From: Arabidopsis thaliana
Taxonomy: Eukaryota; Streptophyta; Magnoliopsida; Brassicales; Brassicaceae
Direction of reading: 5' to 3'
NCBI RefSeq assembly: GCF_000001735.4
Contig: NC_003070.9
Coordinates: forward strand, 5,022,001-5,086,000
Length of the DNA: 64,000 bases
The number at the start of each line of letters is the position of its first letter. The first letter of the stretch is position 1. Both the position numbers and the translations under genes were made by a program. Under the pieces are notes generated by a model, which made no database searches, was not told where the DNA came from, and saw nothing but the letters and a program-made list of their open reading frames with translations. Positions 32,937 through 44,805 of the stretch are shown piece after piece.

Positions 32937-35900
32937 TTCAGCTAATTTGTCCTCTCTCTGACTTGCTTACTTGCTCCAAAGTTAGAATCTTGAACTAGAG
33001 AGAAAGAAAGAGAGCTCAGCTTGTGACAATGGCTGCTTAAGGTCTCAAAGAAACCACACAAGATATAAAAGACTCACAGGAACAAATAATAGCAGATCTA
33101 AAGCTTAACATAGCAAAAAGCTTCTCATTACTTTTGCAGAGAGAAAACAATAGATCAGCAAAGCATAGAATTCCGAGCAAAAGTTTGCAAGAAAAGAGAG
33201 AGGGTTAAGTTGGAAACACTAAAGAAAGAAGAAGAATGTGGAGAGAAAAAAAGTCTGAATAAAACTGAGCTTCTTTTTGTCATATTTACACTATTAAAAA
33301 TTTATACTACATTAATGTTATTTATTATTTTGTTATTCTCTTTTCTAATTTTCTTTTGTCACCTACTTTATCTTGTTATTCTCTGATATTAGTAGTATTT
33401 ATTCGTCTTCATGAAAATACGATAAAATAAAGTAATTAAAGTGACGGATTCTCGGGAGCGCGTGGGTTTTAGAGGAGCGTTGGTAACACGTCCCAATAGA
33501 ATAAAGAGAATAAGATTTGTCTTCTTTGATGATCAGATGTATAAAAGTATTTATAGAGTACTCAATTGTTTAGGTATATCGTATTTGTACGTTGCATGAC
33601 GACCTTTTGGACCAACCAAATTTTTTAGAATTAGTCTTATGCATCCAAAAAAAAAAATTGTAATTTAAATACTACTATCGACGTTGAAATGAACCTTTAA
33701 TCATGAGAATAAAGAGGTAAATCACTTTTGAATGATGAAATGCAGAAATAGTATTTGTTTTGAGTGAAGCTAAAATTAATAGAAGATGTGTGTATATTTT
33801 ACAAGAAAAATATGCCAAATTGGTCTAATCAAAAGCAAGGAAGTGGTGGTGGCCAATGTCACTCCACTCCACTAATTTCATTAAGAATAAGTTGAAAATC
33901 TTATTTCTATATTTAATTTAATCAGCAAAAAAATTAGTATCATTATCCAAACCTTTCATTATTGCTTGCCACAACTGCTAATTTTTTTTTTTTGTTGTCT
34001 GAATTTTATTAAAAACCCAAGGTAGAATACCATTTGAAATACAAACGCCGGCAGACCAACTAAATGTCTCCAAAAACTAAGCCCAAAAGAGGAAAACTAA
34101 GCCTCAACGGAACGGAGAAACTATTTAGACCAACGAAGAAAACAAAAGACAAATATCTAAAAAAGATCAACCGTTAAGGGAAAACGAAGATCTAAGCACT
34201 AAAATTGCGCAAAAGAACCAGGAACCCTCACAAAGCTTCCCCAAAGAAACGGAAAACGTCGGAAACACCAATAAGATCGGAAAGAACTCACATCGAAGTC
34301 AAACCACTAGCAATCCGACAGGGAGGAAAGCAAGAAGCCACCAGAGCGAGAGACACAACTACTAATCAAATAAGCAATTATTATGACATTATATATTGAA
34401 TTTCTGATATTTATGTTTGTCTTATAACTATGTTAATATCTCACACGTACTGACAGAACAAGCAGCCTTACTTTAGAAAGTTTAGAAGAAGACAGAAACA
34501 GGATAATCCCAAACATTGTGTTGGGTTGCTTGAATTATTAGCCGACAAGTTGAGTTCTAACCACTTCATTCATAAATAAAGAAGTCAGCTGATGAAGATT
34601 ATACAACAATCTTTGTCATAAACTACGTAAAGATAATGAAGTAGCTAGTCCTGTATATATTATCTTATGTTTCCTGGTACTAGTTCTGGTGCGACTGCTA
34701 AAATCTAAATTGTCGTCTTTAGATTAACATTTGTTTTTTTTTTCTCTCTATGAAAGTACTAAATTTTCATAGGATAAGCCATTCAAAATATCAATTACAG
34801 TGACTATTGAGTATTGACTAATATTATTTGAACTCACAACTCACCTACATGTATTAATGTTTGCATTATTTTAGTGATTGCTAAAACACATAAGTGTCAC
34901 ATGACATATATATCATTGTTTAGGCTAAACATATTATATATATGGTCTATATTATAGATATCGATCCAAGTCTATTAGCCAATCCAACACTAAAACAATC
35001 CTCTTGTAAATGAGTAGCTCATGACGACATTATTCTGTTTCATTTTGGAAGCATTAGCATCATTTCCACACACACGTGTTGACCTAAAAAGGCCTATATT
35101 TGTTCTATTTATAAAGCCTTAAATTAAAGACTCAAGCAATATCACATGGATCTAATATATAATCATATGTTGCATAGAAAAAAAGAACAAAAAAGAAATA
35201 GAGAGAGGTGGTTGAATGATTTAGGCTTTACATCAAACCCACTGTTTCAATAATTTTGTTAGGTGTGTGTGTGTATGTGTGAATACAGCTAGAGAGTTTC
35301 ACGAAGAAGCTGGTTGGTCAAAACTTTTGACTCGAAAGGAATTGCTGACAAATCGATCAATCAATTTGCTTCAGAGAGAAAAAAAAAACACATAAACACA
35401 ATTGACATCTCTCTATCTATACGGTCCGATACTAGACTTGGCGAACCAAACTAAAGATACAGTAGGACACTGTGACTGTCTAGGACCACCAGAGATATTC
35501 AGTGAAGTTTCTATAGTCATCATAAGTCAATCTTGCTGACTACATCATACTAATAGGAACTATAGTCGTAAGGAACATATATACCACATTAAGCTTGTTT
35601 CTTTTGATTAACTCCTCAAGTTGTTTTCAAAATACTCGACGAACTAGACTGAATCAGCAATAAGACCAAACATGTAAAATAAACGTTGCAGAAGTTAATG
35701 CTCATTAGTTTTCTCTTTTGTAAGAACATACAAACACACAGGTGACAAGTTTTGGCCAAGAATTACAAAATAATATGATACCTTCATAGTCATACCTCAG
35801 AATTAATGTCCTAGTCGAGAAGCAGAAGTTTGTTTTTATAGATCTTTCTTTTCATTAGAGAAATGGGTATCGGCCCAATAACATAGGCCAACCCATTTGC

Positions 35901-36679
35901 ATTTATTTTCTCATATCCAGTAAGGATATACTTTCAAATTTTTGTATAAATGGGATTTTGATTTTTCTTTAATATGTTGAACGAATTTAGTAAACTATTC
36001 ACATTATTTTATGTTCAGAACTATACTGTAAAATAACTAACGGTCAACAATAATTGAGAGAATTTGGAAGTTTTCGTTAGACTCACATCAATAATGTGAC
36101 TCAAAGCTAATAATTGCAATTTCCGACAAATTTGTGGCATGGGCGTTTATGCTGTCTTCTACTCTTCTTGTATGACAACGCACATACCCGAGCTTCGTAA
36201 ATTTTATTTCTATTTTTTTCAAGTATATTTTGTTTTTAAAATGCGATTTTAGAAAGAATTTGTGTGATCAGAATTCACGGTGTAATAATAGTTTGTATGC
36301 ATACTGTTGTTTGATGTGTCATAATCCAAATTTAGATAATATGTTTATGTATAATGTTAGAAATAAAAATGTAGTAGAAATTTACGTATATTTTCACTGA
36401 TAATAGAAATTTTCAAATATCCTTAAACTGTCAATATCCAATTTCTTTATGTTTAAAATATTTCAACAGCTAATTTTCAACCGCTATTTATTTTATTTAA
36501 ATTTATCTTGTCATTATATTTCGTTATTGATAAATATCTGAAAAAGTGGGTGACAAAAAAATTACCGATTCAAATTATTGTAATAAAATTGACAAATCAA
36601 AAGATTGAAATAGAAAACAAAAATGGACTACATTTCTCAAAATGGCAAATAATTTTTATTCATATTTATCAACCTCGAA
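32937..36679. other. Long divergent intergenic region MAP65-7 / PAP3
   Basis: About 3.7 kb. The MAP65-7 leader probably runs to about 33250 and is GA-rich. A retroelement-like insertion is at 33983-34352 (separate entry). The rest is AT-rich, with a (GT)n tract near 35265. No protein gene recognised. Confidence 0.5.
33969..34366 (-). mobile_element. 5'-truncated non-LTR retroelement or retroposed transcript with target-site duplication
   Basis: Read on the minus strand, about 370 bases of distinctly more GC-rich sequence end in AATAAAATTCAGACAAC followed by a run of A (T12 on the plus strand, 33982-33993). The insert is flanked by CCACAACTGCTAAT (33969-33982) and ACACAACTACTAAT (34353-34366), 12 of 14 identical, as expected of a slightly decayed target-site duplication. 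Poly-A end plus TSD indicates LINE-machinery retroposition. There is no reverse-transcriptase coding capacity, so it is a 5'-truncated LINE tail, a SINE-like element or a retroposed non-coding RNA. The family is not recognised. Confidence 0.75.
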
Positions 36680-38988
36680 ATGACCTACATATATAGAGAC
36701 ACAAAGATCACAACAAAATCAACCATTCCTTTCCTTATCTTCTTCCTCTTTTGCTTTTCTAATCTCTCAATGGCTACCTTAAAACACAAACCTGTAAATT
36801 TGGTATTTTACGTTTATAATTTGATTATTATATTCTCCTCCCATAGTTCCACGGCGGAGCTCCGCAGGCTACTGCAGCCATCAAAAACCGATGGTACAGT
36901 GAGCTTTCTCGTTATCGGAGACTGGGGAAGAAGAGGCTCCTATAATCAGTCCCAAGTAGCTCTTCAGGTTACTTCTTATTTTCATTTACAAGTTATTTAC
37001 TATATTTCTCGCCTGTACGCATATATATAAATATATAATGCAAATTCAATAGTGTATAATTAATACGTATTACGTAAACATATATATGCGTATGCCTTCA
37101 AGAGCATACGTGATATGAGGATCAAATTTACTGGTCTTCATATTAATGCCGGCCCTTATGTTTTTATATTATTCTTTTTTTTTCTTTTTTTTATTATTAT
37201 TATTCAATTTCAATATATATTACTAATTCTTGAACACCATGTTATAAGATACCATAAAAAGAAAGAAAGTCATGTTAGAGGAACTTGAAAGATTCGGTCT
37301 GTGTTAAGAAAACAGCTTTAGTGTACGAAGATATTCTACATATGATTTTTGTTTGTACTGTTGTTTTGCAGATGAACTCAATGTGGTAAATTTTATGCTA
37401 GTTTGATGTTTTCTTTTATACTGTTGTTTTTAGTTATTTTATGCTAAATTATTTCACACGAAATTTAAACAGATGGGAGAAATCGGAGAGAAATTAGATA
37501 TCGATTTTGTGATTTCTACTGGAGATAATTTTTACGACAATGGTTTAACCAGCTTGCACGATCCTCTATTTCAAGATTCTTTTACCAACATTTATACCGC
37601 TCCGAGCTTGCAGAAACCTTGGTATAGTGGTAAATGTGTGGTTCAATGTGTACATTCGTCGTTGGATCTTAATTATTAAACGATATGTGGTTCAATGTGT
37701 TAATTACATTTTCTTTAACCTAAAGTTTTAGGAAATCATGATTATAGAGGTGACGTCAGGGCACAACTTAGCCCTATGCTCAGAGCTCTGGACAACAGAT
37801 GGGTTTGCATGAGATCTTTCATTGTAAATGCTGGTAATTCCTCCTATATAATATTTCTTCAAAAGTTAGAAATATTTTATTAATCCTCCAATTATTTTTT
37901 TATTTTTGTTAATTTCGTTAACTGAACAGAGATCGTCGATTTGTTCTTCGTCGACACAACTCCGTTCGTCGATAAATACTTTATTCAACCAAATAAGCAT
38001 GTTTATGACTGGAGCGGTGTATTACCTAGGCAAACATATCTGAATAATCTCTTAAAGGTAACAATTTTTTAAGTAAATCTTCCTTTCTTTCTTTTTTCGT
38101 CGAAATAGAATTAATATTAACTTAGGAACGTCATTATATACGTGTTTTGGGCAAAACATTCCTTTTTCTTTTGTTATGATTGGATTTTTTTATAAAGTTA
38201 TGATTGGATGTTAAACGCAGCTTTTATTTTGTCTATTTTCAAATGGAATCGCGTTTTAATTAGGTATGTAATGCGATATGATTAGAGAACAATCTGCCAA
38301 TGCAACTTTTTTTCTTTTTACGAGCGAGTGACTAACGAAAGCTATAATGTAATAATATAGGAACTCGACGTGGCGTTGAGAGAGTCAGTCGCAAAGTGGA
38401 AAATAGTGATTGGTCACCATACGATCAAAAGCGCAGGCCACCACGGGAACACCATTGAGTTGGAGAAACACCTTTTACCTATTCTCCAAGTAACAAAACC
38501 ATTCCATTCATATAATAAAGTTTATGCACCAATAGAAAAAATCTATCTAATTAAATCTGTTTTTTTTGTTCTCGATTTACTAGGCAAATGAAGTGGATCT
38601 CTACGTAAACGGACATGATCATTGCTTAGAGCACATAAGCAGCGTGGACAGGTAGAATAAATTTATTTATTTGTTCGTTAATTATTTTCTTATTAATCAA
38701 TTATTGTAACGTAAGGGTCCACGTACGGGAGGATATAAAATGTCACCATTTTTGGTTGCATATAGTAACATACAATTTATGACAAGTGGAGGTGGATCCA
38801 AGGCCTGGAAAGGAGGTGACGTGAACTACGTTGAACCAGAAGAGATGAGGTTTTACTACGACGGACAAGGTTTCATGTCGGTTCACGTTTCAGAAGCTGA
38901 ACTGCGTGTAGTCTTTTATGATGTTTTTGGACACGTTCTGCATCATTGGAAGAAGACTTACAAGGAGGCGCTTTATTTCGCTTCTTGA
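36680..38988 (+). CDS. PAP3: Low-molecular-weight purple acid phosphatase
   Basis: Seven exons (36680-36967, 37473-37629, 37726-37833, 37930-38057, 38361-38489, 38584-38651, 38766-38988) give 366 aa, matching the length I recall for PAP3 (AT1G14700). Metallophosphatase motifs are all present: GDWGRRG (I), GDNFYDNG (II), GNHDYRGD (III), [13 protein letters not shown] (IV) and NGHDHCLEH (V). They supply the Asp, Tyr, Asn and His ligands of the Fe-metal centre. Such small, mammalian-type PAPs are secreted or vacuolar and hydrolyse phosphate monoesters; some are induced by phosphate starvation. Two in-frame starts exist. ATG 36680 precedes a TATA-like ACATATATAGAG, whereas ATG 36770 (MATLKHKP, 336 aa) gives a single clean signal peptide, so the shorter product may be the real one. 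Confidence 0.93.
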
Positions 38989-40167
38989 TTCCAATTTAAT
39001 CGGACGTAATTGTTTATGATCGATGTACTATGAAATTATCAATATCGTACTTCGTCGAATTTTCGAATCACATTATGATATGACAAGAACATATCAGCAG
39101 CATCAGAAAAAAAAGTCAATGAAATCTTTATTGCGTAAAAGTACAGTTTCAAACAAGATATTATTGAAAATTTGTAAGATGTGAGATTAACTAGAAATAC
39201 TGCATGCATATACTGTATATACATATCGAATCTAAGCATATTAAAATGTAAATATCATCCTCTCTTACGCTTCCATATTAATTAAGTTAATTAATTTTCG
39301 TTATTCTTATCCAATTTGATTAACAAGTTTTCCCGAAGCATGCGTGCATACAGTACTCTTGTGTAGTTTGTAGGGACACAAAATGGGTCCGATTCTCATC
39401 TATAAAGATAGATAATGATTTTGTTACATGTCTTTTGTCCTGTGCTCAGATTCTCTTCAATCATGTAATATATATAGATAAGTTATAGTGAATTATGGAT
39501 TATATGATAAGATAAATGATATACAACTCTATGTTGTGGATGAGATTCTGTCACATAATTTCACAAGCCCCGGATCTCTCATATTTGATCGCAAGAACAC
39601 TTTTGCTCATACCAAAATTATCTCCCAAAAGAAATATAATAGTCATTCTATTAAGGCTTATCTTATTTTACTTTTGGTGAGACTTAATAGAGTGGACAAA
39701 GGAATGAAGACATGGGCCACTGCCATGAACCATGGGACCGAACACACAGCTGAACTTGTATCACACAACAGAGATAAAGGCTTCATATCTTAGCTTTCGA
39801 ATCCCAAAAAATATTCCAAGAAGAAAAAAAAAAAGTAACTTTCTTGAGAATCTTGAGACACTTTGGAGAAAAACAAAGGTATATATATATATGCATGTGT
39901 AAGAAGATATTATGATTCAGTCGAAACGAGGCAGAGATAGAATTTGAATAGAAAGGAAAGGATATAGATGAATGATTTTAGAGAAGAGAGTAGAAAACGG
40001 GTAACTTTTCCTTGTTTTGACTCTCCTAAAAATAATTTCTCAAGTGGCAAAAACAAAACGACATTTCATCGAATTCACCGCTCTTTTAACAGTTTGTAAA
40101 CTGCACCTCAGATTTCATCTCCCAAAAACTATTCTCTCTCTTTGCTCTATCTTCTCTTCTTCAGCTA
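38989..40167. other. Convergent intergenic region PAP3 / ALKBH10-like gene
   Basis: Tail-to-tail spacer. 3' untranslated regions are presumed at both edges. The open frame at 39488-39793 has no recognisable features and is not called. No repeat or RNA found. Confidence 0.5.
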
Positions 40168-42697
40168 CTAATTGCTCTGTTTACCGTTACTGCCATCGCA
40201 TTCCCCTTCACCAAATCCGTTACGAGCTTCTTCTTTCGCCTTCAAATCTAATTTTCCTTCTGTTCCGTTGCTGTTGTCAGCCAGTTCTTGATTTGAACCG
40301 GGTGGGAGGAACACACCAGTGCCTGGGATGGGCATTCGAGGTTGTGGTGCTGTCTGGTGTCGTGGATGAGGTGGCAGCAGTGGCCAGACAGGCGGCCCGG
40401 TTGGTACACCACCTGGGAACGGCATTGGAGAGGCAAGTGGAGGAGAAGGAGGGATGAAAATCGGTTGAACAGCTCCGTTTGGTGGGCGGTGAGACGGAGT
40501 GGGCAAGACACCAGTGGACGGGATAACAACAGGGTAGTGTTTAGGTGGGCCGGTTGGGTGACGGATGTGCTGATTTGGCGATCTGCTCGGCGGTGGTCCC
40601 CAGTTAGAGTTTCTCGGTTTAGATTTGATGAAGCTAATGAGTATCCGTTGCTTTCGGGTTGCGTGAATTGCATACTTAGCAAGATTTGCGGATTTGCCTT
40701 CCACCAAAAGAACCGATCTGTTCAAAGTTCAAAGTACCAAATATAATTGATGATAAAAGGATTGAAAGATCTTGATTTTACAGAATAAGTGATATGGATC
40801 GGTTACCCGGGAGTGAGAGACAGCTTGAGAGAGCCTTTGTAGTCGCCGGGATTTTCAGAGACAATGACTCTTCCAAATGTATAATCACATTCAGACAAGG
40901 ACAAGACACTGATGGGTCGTCCAAACCAGGGAACAAACATATGAGGCTGCGAGTGATCTCCCTATGGTTCACAATAACAGAGAAGACACAAGAAAACTTC
41001 TACTTTGTTAAGAAAACAGAAACAGATAGTTTTAGGGGTTGCAAAGAATTTAGCAATCAGTTTAACCTCGCTGAAGAAATCAATGATGCATGCGTCTGGT
41101 TTCACAGGTATGATTTGCTTTGAGACCAAACGTTCAATGATGTCTGAAAGAGCTGATGGGATTGGCTCTATTCTTCGATCTGCATAAAGCCCATATCTCA
41201 TGTTAACCAATACACAGAAATTATAAGTAAATAACATTTTAAAGGACTTGCCTTTGATACTATCATCATCAGGCGGCGTATCAGCTATAGGAAGACCGAG
41301 TTGGATCATCTCACGTCCATGTCCTCTATTTGGCCGTTTATAACCCACATATGCCTCACCTGTTTCCCATTAACCAAGGGTTTAATACCTGACTAAAACA
41401 AGTTAAATCATTATTGTAGGGCAAACAAGATTCTTACTTTGAAGTTGACCTCTTCTTCCAGCAAGTCTCAGATTGGTTACAAGAGAAACGAGTTGAGAAA
41501 CTTCGTTTGCGTCAAGCATTTTGTCGTATAGCTTCAATCCTTCGACAACATTAACCTACTCAACAAAACTAAGGAATTAGGTGTCGTAGGCATAAACTCT
41601 AAACAGATATATAAAAGAAAACCAACTCACCATTTTTGCATCATACATCTCTTGAACCACAAAAGTCTTTGCCATGCTTGCAGGACACTCTTTATCGTTC
41701 TCCTCCTGCTTTTGCTCAGAAATGAGACTGTTATCTGAAAGCAAGAAGCAACACATAATCAGAACATTTCAACAAAGTCTAATATCAGGTGTAAAACCGA
41801 GAAGTCAGGTCTTCCAAAGTACCTTTAGAACCCGAGTTACACTTATGGTTCTTCACTATCTCCTCTTGAGTTTCAGATTCTTCCAATTTTTTCTCAACTT
41901 TACTATCACTCCTCGGTTTCTCGCTACCATCTATCCCACAAACAAACAAAAAACTTACATTTTCACTAAAGCAGAGAGTCTAGAGACTAAACCACAGATT
42001 AAACCCAAATCTTCCACTCTCATCATGTTCAGCAACATACAATGAACTTTCTCAGAAACAATTGCAGATAGGATTTCACAACAAACAAGTTTACTTTCCT
42101 TACAAGCAAGCAAAGCATTGAAGCCAAAACAAAGACAATTTGATTACCTCTCTTCTCTTCTGCAACAGACAATGCCTTAACATCACTTGCCAACTTAGCT
42201 TCCTCCCGATGCTCAACACGATCACTGTTAACGCCATTGAAATTATGCCCATTTCTCGCCATCGAATCAGCTCCTCTGTAACCCCCACCACCACCATGAT
42301 GCTTGTTAAACCCAGGCCCTGATCTCCTTGCTCCAAATTTCCCAACTTGATCAGAATTGTAATGCCTTTGAGGTGGCATTTGCTGTTGCCTTTTCCAAGC
42401 AATCTGCTGAAGATTGTAAGAAACATCTGCAACTGGGAAAAACTGCTGCATAGTAAGCACTTGAGACCAGGCTAAGCGACGATGATGAATGCTTCCGATC
42501 ACGGATTCGTACTCGTTGTGATCCCCAACCGCTTGTAGATGCTGACAAAGCGAATCGATGATCGCGTTAGCCGCAGCGAACTCCGCACGAAGCCAGGAGA
42601 TAAACCCATCTCGCTCGTCTGGGATCCAATTTGCCGGAGGAGGAAACTGCAATTTCTCAGACGGAGTAGTAACATTTCCAGGTGGTGGCATTGCCAT
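40168..42697 (-). CDS. ALKBH10-like AlkB-fold protein with Pro-rich tail, probable pseudoenzyme
   Basis: Eight exons (42697-42148, 41930-41823, 41734-41631, 41555-41438, 41359-41252, 41179-41067, 40961-40807, 40717-40168) give 601 aa; AT1G14710 is usually labelled hydroxyproline-rich glycoprotein. The N-terminus (WIPDERDGFISWLRAEFAAA, NEYESVIGSIHHRR, QQIAWKRQQ) and the core (YDKMLDANEVSQLVSLV, AYVGYKRPNRGHGREMIQLG) match plant ALKBH9/10 m6A RNA demethylases. In ALKBH10B, as I recall, PPHLEQP supplies two iron ligands; here it reads VPWFGRP. The distal His (AKH in ALKBH9B) is Tyr (AKYAI), while the 2OG-binding Arg (QRILISF) remains. Catalysis is therefore unlikely. The last about 140 residues are Pro-rich. 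The intron at 41251 uses a GC donor. RNA binding without demethylation is a reasonable hypothesis. Confidence 0.9.
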
Positions 42698-43106
42698 TTT
42701 CGTGGCAACAATTAAGAACAAACAAATAAAGCAAATATCTTTATATAAAAACTGTTCCTTTTTTTGCTTCTCTCTTTATCAAACACAAGTCATAGCTTTC
42801 TTCAAACAGATCTGCAGAATCAAGAGTAAAGATCAGATTTTTAACTCGATTTCAACGAGATCATACACTAGAACTTGGGAATTAACGGAATTCAGATAAA
42901 ACCCACGAAGAAATGAGGTAAATTTCAGATGGAAACAGTAAAACCCAGAACGAAATTAGAGAAGCAATCACCAGAAATGTGAAAGATAACAGATCTGGCA
43001 AATAGAGAAACTCGTCTTCAACGTGAAGCTGAGTGAAATAAAGAGAGCTGAGAGTAATGTATAAACTAAGGGAAGGGAAGCTTCGTAAAAGGCAAAGACA
43101 AGAGAT

Positions 43107-43135
43107 GGAGAGAGAGAGAGAGAGAGAGGGAGAGA
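43107..43135. repeat. GA microsatellite in leader/promoter of ALKBH10-like gene
   Basis: An almost perfect (GA)n tract with two GGG-type interruptions, just outside the presumed leader. GA tracts are BPC binding sites and recur near several genes in this window. Confidence 0.85.
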
Positions 43136-43526
43136 TCTAGGGTTTTTGAGGAAAGAGAGGTGTGTGTAAAAAGGGTAATAAGAGAGATTTGGTTTTGGCT
43201 TAGTTAAGACGCATGTCTTATTTTCACATTTCTCACTCTCTTTATCACTCTTCTTTTTTTCTTCATGAAAATTCTTCGGATTGTCACAAAAAATAAAAAT
43301 TTCAATAATTCCAACTTTGACAATTACGCAATTTTACAATTTTCTGTAGTCAAATGCTAAATTTCGGTTAGTTCATTATACATTTATACTGTACTAATCA
43401 AAATTGTTTATATTAGGTCCCTCTAATTTATGCATATCAGATTTGAAACGAAATCGAGATTCCGCATCTTTTTAAAGATGCTGATTAATTTATGATTATC
43501 ACGTCGCTTTTTTTGCTTTGGGATAA

Positions 43527-43544
43527 ATGGGCCTTATGGCCCAT
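43527..43544 (-). promoter_or_regulatory. Inverted ATGGGCC...GGCCCAT element
   Basis: Perfect 7-base inverted arms (43527-43533 and 43538-43544) separated by TTAT form two opposed site II/UP1 elements, roughly 400 bases upstream of the likely transcription start of the ALKBH10-like gene. Regulation of that gene is inferred. Confidence 0.45.
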
Positions 43545-44805
43545 AGTATTAAGATAAAGATAAAATATGAATCTAATATGGCCCCATGAGATTTTGTAAG
43601 TTACGGCATTTTGTTAAAGTTTTGGTCCCTTTGTCGACATATTTCTAAAAAGAATACGAATTTTGGTGATTTTTTCTAAATAAATGAGATTTGACTTTAT
43701 GTGTTGTTCCAAACTTTCATTGATGATACTTTAGATAATTCAGATTAGTAGTAGTCGACAAACAATTATGTAAAAGACTAAAAGCTGATCTTGACTAATA
43801 CTACAAGCTTTACCTCCCACTAATTACGAGTTTTATTCTTTCTTTACCAAAGTCATTGATATCATTAATTAATGGTCGGAATATGAACTATATACATATT
43901 CAAGTCCGCAAATACTAAAATGACACGCTTAAAGATCATTTTTGCCGTTGTTATCATACTTTTGATGTAATCCTAACCAAACCACTAATTAAGTTTTTGT
44001 ATGGTATTGAGTTTTTTAAGAAAAGAGGTATGGCATTGCCGCATTGGCCAATTACATGAGTGGTAAGTCCTAAAACAAATTATATGAATCAAAACATCAT
44101 TTTTTTTTTTGGCTATATAAAAAGCCTTCACTAAGAAGATGCTATGTGGATACACCACTTGGTAAACCATATAAACGACACTTCAGGACTACGATCGACC
44201 AATCTCTTTGACAAATGTGTCCATTGGACTCCATAAAATATGATGTACCTCGCACGCAACACAAGTCACCCCAAACGGACCCACAAGTTATATCATCGAT
44301 GTACCTCGAAATGACATTATCAATTGACACATTGTGTATATGTGAATGAACTTAATGTGTAAATATGGTCAAATAAAATATCCCATTGAAGTCAACAATA
44401 TTTATTGGAGTTGGACCCGTCTTTGAACATTTGTACAAGGTAAACAAACCTACTCAATTTTGTTGAAAACCAAAATAATGAGAACATATATATATGCATA
44501 GCTAGATGAAGAAGATGCAAGAAAAGAATCATTGTATGCACGGTATACATTATATTTTTAATGTACTTTAGTATTCTCATCATTCTATTATTTCTCATAC
44601 GTAAAATATTCTAAAATTATAATCCCGATTTTGTTTACTTATAGAAAAATGAAATTTTATTATTATGTTAAAACGATAATGTTCATAAAATGGAGGAAAT
44701 CAAAATATAGCGGTGTCATTCCATTATTCAGTCCATAATTCATAGTATTCCTATACAAGACAGAAAATGCCAAAAATGCCCTCTAGCCGAACAATATACA
44801 CCGAT

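Larger units (their letters stand above)
42698..44805. other. Promoter/leader of ALKBH10-like gene and XTH28 3' flank
   Basis: The leader of the ALKBH10-like gene, probably with a leader intron, extends to about 43135, where a GA repeat lies. The rest to 44805 is AT-rich intergenic DNA and the XTH28 3' end. No gene recognised. Confidence 0.5.

Noticed and set aside
34205-34399. 64-aa Lys/Arg-rich frame
   Set aside because: Runs antisense through the retroposed insert and out over its duplication; not a gene.
40342-40746. 134-aa plus-strand frame opposite the ALKBH10-like C-terminus
   Set aside because: Trp/Arg-rich translation of the antisense of a Pro-rich region; artefact of composition.
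42698-42721. N-terminal extension of the ALKBH10-like protein
   Set aside because: The first codon there is TTG, not ATG; the first true ATG is 42697.
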